Assembly (NCBI RefSeq): GCF_020085105.1
Contig: NC_058063.1
Coordinates: 7,040,501 to 7,104,500 of the forward strand
DNA from: Siniperca chuatsi
Taxonomy: Eukaryota; Chordata; Actinopteri; Centrarchiformes; Sinipercidae
DNA: 64,000 nt
Reading direction: 5' to 3'
This document shows, in pieces, positions 38,120 to 49,854 of the stretch; the stretch's first letter is position 1; each line of letters starts with the position of its first letter. The notes under the pieces are model-generated. The model ran no database searches, was not told the origin of the DNA, and saw only the letters and a program-made list of their open reading frames with translations. Position numbers and translations under genes: made by a program.

Positions 38120-41105
38120 TCACTTGGGCATAGGTGGGCCCTAATTAGACAGCAAAGAGATAGAGAGGCAGACAGACAGGATCACCCCCATGGTAAAGAC
38201 TTAGACTCCAAAATGAGCTCCTTCCTGCTGCGTACCCAAACACTCCCCTCCGTATCAACATCACTCCATCACTTACTCCTCCCTTCTCCTCTCTCCATCA
38301 GTACACTAGCTTTGTATTCAAAACTGATGCCCATATTGCGGTGATCACCCATAACTCCCCCCGCTGTGACCACAAAACTCCAAAACACCTGACTTCACTG
38401 TGTCAGCACCATTCTACACAATTTCTGACCTCAGTTCAGCTCTGCTTTTATCCTCACATTTAAGGGTTAGTTCACTAAGCTAGTGACTTTTTTGTGAGGT
38501 CATCAGTTGTAAATTAAACTCTAAGCACACCGAGGGTAACCGGTGGGCCTTCCCGGCCTGCGTCGCAGCACTGCAAGATGAAAAGGGAGCTCGGATCTCC
38601 TAAACAGGGTAAAGCAACACGGTTGACAACTGCTGTTTCTGATTCTGCTCTTTTCTTTCGGGTGAGAATGTGCAGGCCTACAGCTCAGCGATGCCCCCCT
38701 CCGATTCTCTGCTAAGGATCTCAAACATGGATCATGGGTAATACTCTGGTTTATACAGTATGTTAACTGAACTGATGTGCTGTTGTTTGAGCCCACAGGA
38801 ACACATGGTAGCCTACATCCAGTATGGGAGAAGTTAGTCACCGGTGCTGTCTTTGCTTGTGCTCTAGCTTTAGCCTGTTTATTTGTTTTCTATTTTATTA
38901 CTGCCTAATGGGGTGTTGGGGGAGGTCTGGAGGGGGAGAGATATACCTGGCTGCTCCTGTCAGAGATTTTGTAAGCCCACTGAAAGGGAAATGTGCACAA
39001 TGTAAAACACAAAACAACTGACTTAGATGTGCTGCAGGTGGATAAATGTTGTGGAACAGATGATGGACAGTAGCGCAAGAAAAGGTGCATGCTGTGGAAA
39101 ACAGACTTTGGGAGGAGATTGGAAAAAGACTCACAGCCTTAAATGTAGAAATCAGAAGAATCAAAAGAGAGGATGAACTGGTCGCTAGCAAATAGGGACA
39201 TTCGAAGGCATGGCCATCTTTCTACCCACAATGTTTGCCAGGGGGATACCTTGCTAATCTGTCCTACAGAGGATCTGATATGTCTGATCAGATCCATATG
39301 AACCTCTTTGTACGCACTCCTGTGGATAAGGAGGCAGTGAGGGGTTGTGAAGTAAACTTCACCACAACACAACTACAATGACACCACTGGAGGTGGAAAC
39401 AGAAACAAGGTATTTAGTTTGGTCTGTTCTTTTTCCTTGTCTATTTTATAAGCTAACACTGGAGGGCGCCATCGTGACAGATTCACTGCAGTCTGCCCAC
39501 ATGAGGAAACTGGATGTGTGAAGAAAAATACCAAACTGGGTGGCAGGACAGAGACAGACACACAACGTCTGGAAGAGGACAAAACTGTACATTTTTAAGT
39601 GTAAGAATCAAACAGACAAAATATTTGTAAATATTAAGTTTCTTGTTTGTTTTTCTTTTTTCTTTTTTTTGAGTGAATGAATGAAATGCTTATTTTGTGA
39701 CAACAAAAGACAACAGGTGCAGTTTGCAAAAAAAAAAAAATGGCCACTAGCTTTAGGTTTCAAATTCATTGGTGAGTAAAAGATGTTTGCCACTGATCAC
39801 TTTTCATGCCATTAGAAAATGACTTTTTTTGTTTTTTTACTTTGTCTTGTCATGTTGACCATTATCATGTGGGCATCCTGTAGCATCATGATTTCTAACC
39901 AGGAAAGTCACTGTAGCAGAAATGCATCCCCACTGCAGCCCCCACACGACAGAGGGCCTAAGATGCTGTAGTTAGCATTTGCTAGTTTCCATTTTTAGCA
40001 TTTGTGGTTTCATTGCTCTTTGTTCTGGGGTTGAAGTAGAAGGATCATGTACTCTTTTTGCCTTCATTTTTTTTTTTGTTCAAGCTTTAGAAAACTTTTA
40101 TTTTGAAATATATATTGTGATCTAACTATATCTGATCAGTGTGACTTCAGATTATTTACGGAAACATCTCAGAGGCTAAGAGCACTGATAAAAGCCAGCT
40201 TTGGCCAGCTAACTGATGTAATAATGGTGTAGGGAACTGGCCAGTGATTCATGGTCAGGACTTTTAAACTGAGACACTAAACGCAAGTGCAGTCAATTAA
40301 ATGTTAGCTCACCTCACATGTAGCAGGGTTTACATGTAGCCACTTAATCACATGTGGGACAGACATGAGGGCTTTGATACCATAAGATGCCTCACATCCT
40401 CATAGAGTAATGAGATCACACAGGTGGTCTGACTTTCACACTGTGTTGCATTGTGGGTAAGGAGGTATGTTGACCTTACAGTGTTGTGATGTAGCAGTAA
40501 AGGGATTCAACAGTTGAGAGATGGATGAAAGTAAATCTGAAAAGTCCAGTGCACCTTCAGGCTCGGAGCATGTGTGTTTAACAGTGGATCAGACCGGATG
40601 TATGTGGACACACACTTAGCCTCGTCTATGGTATAAAGTGACTCACTGCAGCCCTGTGGTTCTCACAGTTGTGGCTCGATATCGGTTTATTCTTATTTCA
40701 ACATACCCGAAAGCTGCAGTCAGCCAAGCAAAACAAGATGACTTCATATCACTGAGTTTAGATCCTGTGTCAGGTCAGTGGAGCATGGAAGCACATGATT
40801 AACACCCCACAATGGCAAAGATACACAAAGACAGTTACACATGCACTCACATTAATCTTCAGCTTGGTCTCAACTGCGAAGTTGCACCTGTTGTCTTGTT
40901 TTTACATTTTTGTTGAATTCAGAAACCCAAGACTTGAGATGAAGAAAAATGTTAAATAATGGAATAAAAAAAAGATGATTATTAAAAAAAGTATAGTAAA
41001 ACTATATAAATTAATGAGGTGATGATATTTCTGTTTATTTTAGAAGTTATTATACACTGTATGCTGTGATTCTGATCTGGGAAACATTAAAGACATTCAT
41101 AGCCA
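36518..41105 (+). other. nlgn2 3' UTR and/or downstream region with several poly(A) signals
   Basis: No coding region is seen between the nlgn2 stop and the GTPase gene. Candidate + strand poly(A) signals are AATAAA at 37012-37017, AATAAA at 40963-40968 and ATTAAA at 41086-41091. The last is followed by a T/GT-rich stretch (ccgttttttgtc). The first gives a ~0.5-kb 3' UTR and the last a ~4.6-kb one. The region also contains a (TG)n array. Confidence 0.5.
38021..38118. repeat. (TG)n microsatellite, about 98 bases
   Basis: Longest TG array in the window, with TGCG interruptions near 38041-38047. It lies 1.5 kb beyond the nlgn2 stop and may be transcribed in the long 3' UTR. Confidence 0.95.
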
Positions 41106-41124
41106 GTCTGCCGTTTTTTGTCTC

Positions 41125-41130
41125 TTTATT
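41125..41130 (-). terminator. Poly(A) signal of the GTPase gene
   Basis: TTTATT on the + strand is AATAAA on the minus strand, about 980 bases beyond the GTPase stop codon. T-rich text follows on the minus strand. It lies 34 bases from the + strand ATTAAA at 41086-41091. Confidence 0.6.
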
Positions 41131-41630
41131 GAATCAGTTAACAGAAGTAAGTAATGCACACATGTTGACAATACCACATATAGAACTTGGAATTCTATAA
41201 GTCATAGTACTTCTAATTCTTGAAAAATATAATGTTAATATTTTGCATCAGATACTTCACAGAAACAAAAACAGGTTCTAAATTCCAAGTAAACAATTGT
41301 ACATCGTACTTAATTAGATTTGAAAAAAATAAACGTTCTGTCCCATCATGACAATCCCACTAAAAGACTGAGTGGTGTTTTAAGAAGAAATGTTAATATT
41401 TGACATCAGAAAAAATCAGTAAAAGATCACATATATTTAATTTGATAAAAGAAAAAAACATTTGTCACTTTGTTGCTTTGATTAACTGTACATGTTTTCA
41501 GTGGCAATATAATGACTTTCATCTGTCACACAAAATAATAAATTCAAAGCCAGATTTAATCAAACTGGAAACATTTAGTAGGTTCTAACATGTGCTCCGA
41601 ACACGTACACTGACTCAAAGTATGAAAAAG

Positions 41631-41879
41631 TGGTTACACTATTTGGTTAGTCTGACATTCAGCTGTTTCACAAATAAAACTGTTTTCTGATATCACACCA
41701 CTGTTATTAAGGTTTGGTTAGGGTTAGACACAAAAAACATTTGGTTTAGGGTCTGTCCATGAATTGTCACATATACCTTATTGATAATCTGTTAAACATC
41801 TACAGAGCGAAACAGTTTAAACGTTACAAATACTTGATAAACTATGTGTAGGCGGACTATCTAAATAAAGTGTTACCGT
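41631..41879. mobile_element. MITE-like element in the GTPase 3' UTR
   Basis: The ends are imperfect inverted repeats: TGGTTACACTATTT at the left against CGGTAACACTTTATTTAGA read inwards from the right. The 'ggtaacactttatttaga' terminus is widespread in fish non-autonomous DNA elements. It is about 250 bases long and non-coding. Confidence 0.5.
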
Positions 41880-42107
41880 TATATGTGATCCCAGGTAAAG
41901 GTGAGCACTAATTGCAGTGATTTTCTTATATTTCTTATAAGAAAATATCTGTGTGATAATACCTTCAACCTTGTCATCTTATATACAGCATGTTACTACT
42001 TCTGGTTTTCTTCTAGTCATATAAAACAAATAGGATCAAAATATCCATGAGAGGAGGATGAATGTAATGAGGATGTGCACCTCTGTAACCACAAAGCATG
42101 TAGTCTC

Positions 42108-45100
42108 TCACTTGATGTTAAATGACACTTTGAGGCTCGCTTCTGCTTGCTTAGGTGTGATTTTTCCCCAAGTTGCAGGAATATCAGCAGGCTTTGCATT
42201 GTATGTTTCAGCAAACTTATTGTTGAACTTTGTCATTACATATTTCCAGTAGTCTGATGCCTCAAAGCTTACATCTGATTGGATTATCCAGTCTGGAAAT
42301 TTTTCTTTGTAATTCTTGTATGGGTGCCATTTACCATCTGTAGCATTGCAGCGAAAACGTGCCTCACTGTTCACCGACGAAGAGCATATGTCAATGACAA
42401 GTTTTTCTGTCTCATTCCACCTGAATTTACCCAGACCCTCCGGCCGATGTAGTTTAGTGAAGTGCTCTCCATGTTTGTCTGCTCCTGCGTCACAAGGCGC
42501 TTTGCAGAATGGACACTGTTTACCACATCCAATCAGTTTGGTGAAGAGCTCGTTCTGAGGCTTCACATGAAGAACTTTTAGTTTCATTTGGATGTTTGTC
42601 TGTTCAAACTTCTTTGTAAGAGCTTGTGCCATGTCCTTCACACAGACAGTGAGCCAGTGAGCAAACTGTTCCCGGTCAGCATTGTTCAGGATCAAGAAAG
42701 CACCAAGAGCATCCTGGGAAATGACCAGTTTATCACCAAGTTCCTGACAGACATCTTCAACGAATGTCTTCACGTTGCCACTCTTTTTTGTTTTAGCATT
42801 GTTGATAGCACTCTTTATGCTGCTGATACTTGACTGAACATGTCGATCCTCAAACTCTGTCAGAGACCCATTTGAGAAGTGTTCCAGTATTTGGTTAAGT
42901 ATCCATTTTTTTACATAATCCTCATATGAGCAAATATAGCTCAGGTAGCTTTCAAAGTTATCCTTTAAAAGCAAATCCAGTAAAACTGAATACTGGAAGA
43001 GCATACGTGTGCTGAACTGGTGGCTTGTCAGCATTTCGCCAATGATATCAGGACCCAAGGATCGGTTGACAAAGTCTTCGACTGCAGGCCTCAAGCAGCA
43101 GTCCGTGAATTCTTGTGCCTTCTTCTGGCACTGGTCTCGTTCATGGAACACATCTTTGAAATCAGCACGAAACTTTTCTTTGTTTTGATCCAGACAATTG
43201 TAGGGATTGTTCATGTGTATGAAATCTTCATGCATTTTCTGAAACCGTCTGGCTGCAACTCCACAGATGTGCTGTTTTAGAGAAACTTCAAACTCGATCT
43301 CTATCTTAACATCCTGATTGTTTTCCAGCCTCTCGTCAATCATGTGTAGGATCTCCTGGATGTAAGTTTCATGGTAATTGTTCTGTCTTTCCATTTTTTC
43401 AGTCACAAGCTGTTTGCAAGCATCTATGATGCTGTCAGCCATCTTTTGTGAAGCCATTATGTGATCTTCAATGTTGAAGAGCTTGCTGACACTGTGTTTA
43501 AACCGTTCGTAATATCCTTCCACTGTATATTTGAAAGGCACCAGGCCACAATGTTGCAGGCTTTTTTGACTCAATAATTGACATGCATGACTGCCCTTAT
43601 GTGATAGATTGTCCCTCAGGTAGTAGGACACATTTGTGAAGACATCTGTTGCCTTCTGTTGAGTAAAGGACAGTTCTTTCAACATTTCATTCCACATCTT
43701 ATCAAATTCTTTGTCCAGCTCTTTGTCTGTCATCTGGACTTTTTTCTTCCGACATTTTTCTATCAATCCACGCACTCTCTCTTCTAATTCTTGTGTGTGG
43801 TTCTCCTTGATTCTGTCAAGTTCTGTCATTCCCTGTCTGATGTCAGCTGCTGCTGTGAGCTGATTATGTACAGAGCTCTCCATTTCTCGTCGAAGGCTCT
43901 TTGCACTGTTTGCAAAATCCTCTCTGTATCCCTCCACTAGATAGACATGACCCTCTGTTTGCTTGAAGTACTGTGTCAGATGTTCAAGAAGTTTTGTCTC
44001 CCATTTAGACAGCACTGTGCAAGCTGCACTTTTTAAAAGCGTGAGAAGTTCTCTCATGTCAGATATCTCAGATTTCCCTGCGACTGTGCCGAAATTGGAA
44101 ATTCTTGTTTCGGCCTTTGTAACCCAGGTGTACATTTCTTTTTTGAATTCCCATTCCCATTTGTTGAATTCTGTGCACAGCCTCATGTATGCATCAGCCA
44201 CCAGGCTGTTTCTGAAGCTGAAGATGAAGTTTTCATGCTTTACTGCATTCCACAGGCTTTTCATCCACTCTGTAAACTCCAAAATATTATTAGCAGATGA
44301 CTCACAACTTCCCAAAATTTGGATTATGTTTTTCTTGAGCTCATAAACAGCCTCACTGTACCCTGAATTGACTGGTGCCATTGGTGGGTTTCCATTCCAG
44401 AGTCCAGGAATGTACCAGTTCCCGGTGTCTGGATTGTACTCCATCACATCAGTGAAGCTCTTGTTCTCCTCTTTCTTTTCCATTTTGGCCGCTGCCTGGG
44501 TCATCTCGTTTAACTGTTGCAAGAGCAGTTTCCTGTCTCGTAAGTTCTTCTCATGGGCTGAAACATCTGACACATTCTGGTGAACAAACTGACATTTGGG
44601 CTTTTTGCCCACCTCTTTCATCCTGAGAAAAGCATGCACAACTATTTGTAGGATGTCTTTCATTTCTATTGAATTCTCCATTGCAATATTGATAATGGTG
44701 ATATCACTCAGCCCCACAACAAGTGTTGCAAGCTCATTGTCGTGCTCATGGCTATTGTCCAGTTGTGCAAGCTCTGGTGACTTTAAGCCCTCAGTGTCAA
44801 TGATCACCATGAAGTCACAGTTGAGTTCTTTTTTGACATCTTCATTGATTCTGATCAGCAACATAAACGCACCTCGAGTGCATCGACCACTGCTGACTGC
44901 AAACTGCACTCCAAACATGGTGTTGAGGAGAGTAGACTTTCCTGTGCTCTGAACTCCAAGAACTGTGACTACCAGTATCTTGCTCTTAGGAGACACCAAG
45001 CCATTGAGCTGAGTGAGAACGTCACTCACCCATGTGAGAGGTATGTTGGATGCATCTCCATCTACAAGCTCCAGGGGAAATCCATCAAGCAACAATCCTG

Positions 45101-46783
45101 CACATAGTTTGGGCAGATGCTGTAATTGTTGACGTGATGGGTGTGTTTCTGGAAGGGAAAGTGAAGCTTCATAGATCTGACCCATTTCACGGAAGAAGTG
45201 TTCAGTCCCCAGTGAGCTGTTGGAAAGTTGTCTGTCAATGTCTTTGATCTCCTTCTTGTTCTCTGAATCTTTGCATTTCTTTTTGTACTGCTCCCTGAGG
45301 CCGGACAGTTTTTCTCGAGACAGGTTATCAAGGTTCATTCGCATCCATTTCAGGAAATAGCACCTCTCTATCCCTGGCCTTGATATTGCACTGATGAAAC
45401 ATATCATAGCATTCGACATGTCATAAGAGTTCTGTTTTTCCCGAAGTTTTGTTTTCTGTAACTGAAGATCACTTTTGTACATTTCTATGTTTGCAGACCC
45501 AACTTTGCGAAGCCGAAATTCTTCCTTCTCTAAGCAAGTCAGTTCCTTCCATATTTGGCCTTGCAAGGGCAGCTGAGCTTCTTTGTATTGAAGGATGTCT
45601 TGAATTTCTGCAGTGATGGCATCTGCATTTTTCTTGGCAGTCTGGCACTCTGGACAGTCTTCATCAACCCAGATTCCCAGGTCATGGGCAATGCCAGCCA
45701 TCTGCTGTATTCCCATCTTCATCTTGGAGTTCTCAACTACATTGCTGACTGTTTTCTGCAAATTTTTAACAAAGTCTGCATCATTTATGTGCTTAGCCTT
45801 TAAAAGGATGTTTCTCTTAGTCAAGCCCAATCTGGTTGCTACTTCTTTTAGAGCATCTAAACTGAAGCTCTGGTTTTGATGGTTGCCCACCAAGAAGATC
45901 TCTGCTTTGTGGTGTTGGTTGGTAAGCAGCTTGCACTTAGTGTCCAAATTGTCAAAGAACACAAACACTGCTGCAGATGTCTGACACAAAAAAGAAAATT
46001 GTGTTTCAAACGAAGCAATGTCCCCACGAAGGTTAGCTACAGCTACTGGCTCACTAAAAACATCCATATTTTTGTTCCCACAAGGAAGGTACCAAGTAAC
46101 TTCCACCAGTCCATTGGATATTGTCTTTGGACTGTCACCACACTCCATGTTACCGTGAACAAATGTATCATGGTACTGCTGAGAATTGCTCAGAAGCTTA
46201 TTGAGGATCTCTGACTTGGACAAGGAGCACTCACCCAGTCTCACAAAAGATATCATTGGAAGTTCAGAGAGAACAATCCTGTCTTCAATAAAGCCCTTGG
46301 ATTCTGAAAGTGACTGAGGTCTGTACTTTTTAACAATGTCTCTCATGGCCCAAAGCATGAGTGTGCACTGCTTTGTGTCACAATTAGGAAGCAGCAGAGG
46401 CACAGAAAACTGACACATCGACATTTTGAGTGCCATCTCCTGCCGTACAAAACCATCAGAACATAGAAAGAGAGCAGTGATTATGTCAAGGGGGTTTAGC
46501 TTGTAACCTGAATGTTGACTGTCAAACAGATCATCAAAATCTAACTCTGAATTTCGTGATGTATCACAGGTTGACTCACATACAGATGTACATTTCACAT
46601 TCCTAGCCATCACATTAACCATCATTAGTTTCTTTAGAAAATACCATGGAAGATCTGAATTACACTTGGCAGGTTCATCAGTAACGGTCTTCTTGTCAAT
46701 CTCAAGTATTGTGCTCAGGGATAGCTTCTCTGTGTAGTGCCGCTCCAGGCCCAGATCCTCCAGTAAGACCTCCAGTTGTGTCT
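42108..46783 (-). CDS. Interferon-induced very large GTPase-like protein (GVIN/VLIG, URGCP-like), giant exon
   Basis: The exon gives a single uninterrupted frame of about 1,558 codons. It starts after a minus-strand acceptor (TCCACAG, exon base 46783, phase 1) and ends ...KVSFNIK-stop. One huge coding exon is typical of this family (known). Counting from the in-frame ATG at 46799, the VLIG-type G domain has its P-loop GVQSTGKST at ~615-623 and the G3 motif DTEG at ~668. The N-terminal part (LLEDLGLERHYTEKLSL, DLPWYFLKKLMMVN) is the conserved URGCP/GVIN region. Long coiled-coil-like Lys/Glu-rich stretches follow. Near the C terminus (~1424) CGKQCPFCKAPC and downstream histidines form a probable metal-binding knuckle typical of the family. 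The ATG at 46799 lies in the intron, so it is probably not the start. Family members are cytosolic and interferon-responsive; the exact function is unknown. Confidence 0.9.
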
Positions 46784-47614
46784 CTGTGGATATGAACATG
46801 TTTGTTCAAACCAATCTTAGGTGTTTTAATAAAACATGAATCTTCAGTTAATTGACACGAATGATTCCTTGCATGAATGCTGAAATTAATGGAAATGCTG
46901 CACAATGCACAGTTGTGCATCCTGCCTTTGCATTCAAGCTGACATAAGCTATAAACATCCAGAAAATGATTTGTGTTTTTGTTGTTTTTTTTTTTTTTAT
47001 CTTGTGTTCACAATATAACTTGTGTGCACAAGATATTAAGTAATATTTTTGGGGGAAATTACCCACAAACATCTTTAGTTTCCACTCCAGCAGTACTTGG
47101 AACTGTGTTACTCTGTCACACAGTATTCAAGTGATACTGTATTGAGAAGATGAGAGCCTTTGTCAATGTCAGACACAGCTTGGACATGGCTGTGGCTATT
47201 TTCTGGAAGCAGTACGTACCAGTGCAGACAATACATTTCGATCTCGAAAAAGTCTCAGTTTAAAATATTTGTTAGTTAATGTTTTGCAAGCACTACTTGG
47301 AACTAATTTTGTTGTTTTTGCATAGATTTAATGATATATTTTAACTTTACTTAAAGCAAACAATGACCACTTATAGTGACTTATAATCAGCTTGAAATGC
47401 ATTATATCTGCCTAGAACCCAAACTATGAGAATTATAATACACTATTATCCTTGCAAAAAAAAATGTCAGCGAGTGACCAGCAATTATGAAGTATTAAAA
47501 TAGTTGACCTTATGTCATTATCAAATCCATGCATCTGCACTCTAGGAAAGACTTTGTGTCTTGTGACTGCTTCATTTCTTTGTAGCATAGTAACTATGTT
47601 TTTCTTTTACTCAC

Positions 47615-47806
47615 TTGTGTGTGCAGATGTTGCGACAGGCTCGCTATTCTCCACGCTGTTTGTGTCCATTGTCTCTTGTACAATTTCTCGCTCCCTGCAA
47701 CTGGTCACAATGTAGCTCTCCACTTCACCAGCAGGAGTGTCCAAATGCTGACACACTTGCTTGCTGCTGATATGATAGACTGTTGACTTCAAAGGAGGGC
47801 AGGGCA
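47615..47806 (-). CDS. Upstream exon of the GTPase gene
   Basis: The 192-base segment lies between a clear acceptor (CCACAG, exon from 47806) and donor (GTGAGT after 47615). Both ends are phase 1, exactly the phase needed by the giant exon's acceptor. It encodes 64 residues including KSTVYHISSKQVCQHLDTP and ETMDTNSVENSEPVATS. No domain was recognised. The only in-frame ATG here (47669) could be a start if the transcript begins downstream of the earlier small exons. Support is splice-site and phase logic, not homology. Confidence 0.6.
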
Positions 47807-47931
47807 CTGTGGAAATAACAATAATAATACTGTTGATAATGATAATAATGATCTTACTTAAACTACTTACAGACTGCACATCATTTAGTGCCTTTCTGCT
47901 GAACAACAGATTGCATGAAGCTGACCTTTAC

Positions 47932-47994
47932 CTCTCGCATCAGTCTGTTGACAGTCACCCTTGCTGTCAGAAGGTGGTGTTGATGGAGAGTCCT
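47932..47994 (-). CDS. Small upstream exon of the GTPase gene
   Basis: The 63-base segment has acceptor GAAGCAG and donor GTAAAG, phase 1 to 1. It encodes DSPSTPPSDSKGDCQQTDAR and joins in frame to the 47615-47806 exon (G|TG). A polar, Ser/Pro-rich linker fits the variable N-terminal exons of this family. It contains no ATG. Confidence 0.5.
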
Positions 47995-48463
47995 CTGCTT
48001 CGTCACAGTAAAGTTCAACAAATTAATCTTCATCACCGATTCTCTTGATAAATGAGAAAGTAGAATACAATGTAATGAATCAACTCCCATACACATTATC
48101 ATATAGGACAGTATGTCCATTTCATTTAATGTATATTTTGAATTTTGAGTATTATATTTTGAATTTTGAGTATTAAAACAGCTTCTCACTGAAAGTAATG
48201 AGAGACAAGTCTCTGTTTACCAGTGACCGCCAGCCAAAGGGTGGCTTGTTGCATGAGGGCCACTTACCCCGGCCTCCAACCGGGAATCATCATTTTAATC
48301 TCTCAATTCATCTGCATATGTGTTCCAATTGTCTTCTGCTCTAAAAATGACAACTTTTGCAATTTTTCTCAATTTTCTCATATCATAACCAACAGCTCTC
48401 TGTAGATCTGAAGCAGCTTCATCACCCAGAACCCGTTACTGTACTTCCCCAGGATCTCCCTAC

Positions 48464-48532
48464 CCTGGACCTGCTGAGGGCTGTAGGGCTTTCCTTTCCC
48501 TAAACTGAGGCTCTCATTCAGATTCAAGGGTG
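48464..48532 (-). CDS. Possible further upstream exon of the GTPase gene
   Basis: A strong acceptor (long T tract, then CTTCCAG) begins an open frame in phase 1 at 48532. The encoded peptide reads PLNLNESLSLGKGKPYSPQQ. A phase-1 donor, G|GTAGGG, is available at 48464, giving a 69-base symmetrical exon. The donor is weak and no start codon was found upstream, so this may be UTR or a false exon. Confidence 0.3.
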
Positions 48533-48858
48533 CTGGAAGATTGAAAAAAAAAAAAAAACACAGAAGAAAAGTGAGATTACACATACACATGCAGGCATAC
48601 AAAGCTTCTACTTTGATCTTCTGCCCCTGAAACTTGTGGATTGCACGGCATGCTTTTTCACTCCTTCCGTTTTCCACCCTTCACAAGAAAAGCCCATAGA
48701 CATACTGTAGCCTATACACTGCGTAACTGCTTACCAGAGGGAACTCAAACTCAGTCAGAGCATTTCGCCAAAAGGCAGCTCAGTGAAATAGCTTACACAG
48801 GCTTCCAAATGCTCGCTGTCTGCTTGGACCCGTCAATGGCGCATGCGGCTTTAATTTG

Positions 48859-49105
48859 TACCTATCTTTGTTAAGCTTCGTTGTCCTTGTTTTTCGCTTT
48901 ATGTCTATTTCTATCTTCCTGAAAATGATTATTGGAACTGTGTGTAAACGCAACGAGAGCAACTTAAAACCGGAGTCAAATTCCTTGTAGGCCTATAGCC
49001 TTGCCTGCCAACCCGGAATCATCAATCTGCATACAAACAACAGCACGTTACACTTTGGAATTGCACAGCCTGCTTGGCCACTGAAGCTGATTCTGAGGAC
49101 TGACT
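48859..49105 (+). mobile_element. LINE 3'-end fragment (L2-like)
   Basis: Text at 48859-48998 (tacctatctttgtt ... gagagcaacttaaaa) repeats the 3' UTR of the LINE copy at 51427-51520. The typical tail 'aagctgattctga' appears at 49084-49098 after an interruption. It probably sits in the first intron of the GTPase gene, in antisense to it. No protein remnant is present. Confidence 0.65.
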
Positions 49106-49637
49106 GTTGCAAATACAAAACAAACCAAAATGAGCATAAATCAGAAACAATAAAATGCATGAACCAATTTGCCTTGTGCAGACTTTTTTGTTTATGGTTT
49201 CTTGGGAAGATTCTGCATTAATTACCCCCAGCGCCCCAGTGGGAAACGCCCCAAAACCGTTATCAAGCAGTGTTCTCAAAGAGACATTTGCTCAGTGATC
49301 GCCTTAGTGAATCTGTAAAATGTTCTACTTCTATCAAAGACATTGGGCAGAAGGAAGCGCATCATCTAAAACGCAGCCTGCCTCTCCCACTGAACTTGTG
49401 AAACGCCGCAGATTACGTAGCCTACGGCACAATAATATCTGGTCCGCAGTACCACTGTACATGTACTGTCATCGGTTTAAAGCAGCCGAATAAATGCACA
49501 TAAAGCATTAAAATCACCTCAGTATTGATAGTAATTCTATCAATAGCTACATGAATAATCGGCTTTTACCCGCCCAGATTTTCAGGTCCTATCAGGCACA
49601 CACAAATCACTGACAAAACACAACCATACAAACCCAC

Positions 49638-49755
49638 CTTTTCAGAAGATTGTTCTTAAAAGTTGTTCTTTTATGCAGGAGTTCCTCTCACTTTGCAGTA
49701 CGCACAGGTAAATGACTTGTCCTGTAGATGACGCCACGCTCTTCCACGTGTATGC
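49638..49755 (-). other. Candidate non-coding first exon of the GTPase gene
   Basis: The minus strand has a good donor (CTGAAAAG|GTGGGT, exon end 49638) with no ATG in the preceding ~100 bases. A TATA-like GAATAAAAGG lies at 49782-49791, which would put a start near 49755. A second TATA-like GCATAAAAG lies inside the exon at about 49668-49676. No transcript evidence is available. Confidence 0.3.
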
Positions 49756-49781
49756 CAACGCAGCCCCCCACTGCAGCCTCT

Positions 49782-49854
49782 CCTTTTATTCTGCTGGGTG
49801 ACGCCACTTTTACTTTTGGTTTACAGAAATAGATGGCCATGTGGTTTCTCGGAA
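49782..49854 (-). promoter_or_regulatory. Candidate GTPase promoter with a STAT/GAS-type site
   Basis: A TATA-like GAATAAAAGG (49782-49791) is preceded, on the minus strand, by the palindromic STAT site TTCTCGGAA (49846-49854). A degenerate IRF-like AAAAGTAAAAGT lies at about 49807-49818. No exact ISRE (GAAANNGAAA) was found. The location fits an interferon-regulated gene but is inference. Confidence 0.3.

Noticed and set aside
48600..48680. Minus-strand peptide SEKACRAIHKFQGQKIKVEA resembling the end of an RNA-recognition motif
   Set aside because: Only about 25 codons, no RNP1/RNP2 motifs nearby, no good donor after it, and it runs into stop-rich sequence. Chance resemblance is likely.
49801..49830. 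ISRE upstream of the GTPase gene
   Set aside because: The best text is AAAAGTAAAAGT, which lacks both G residues of GAAANNGAAA.
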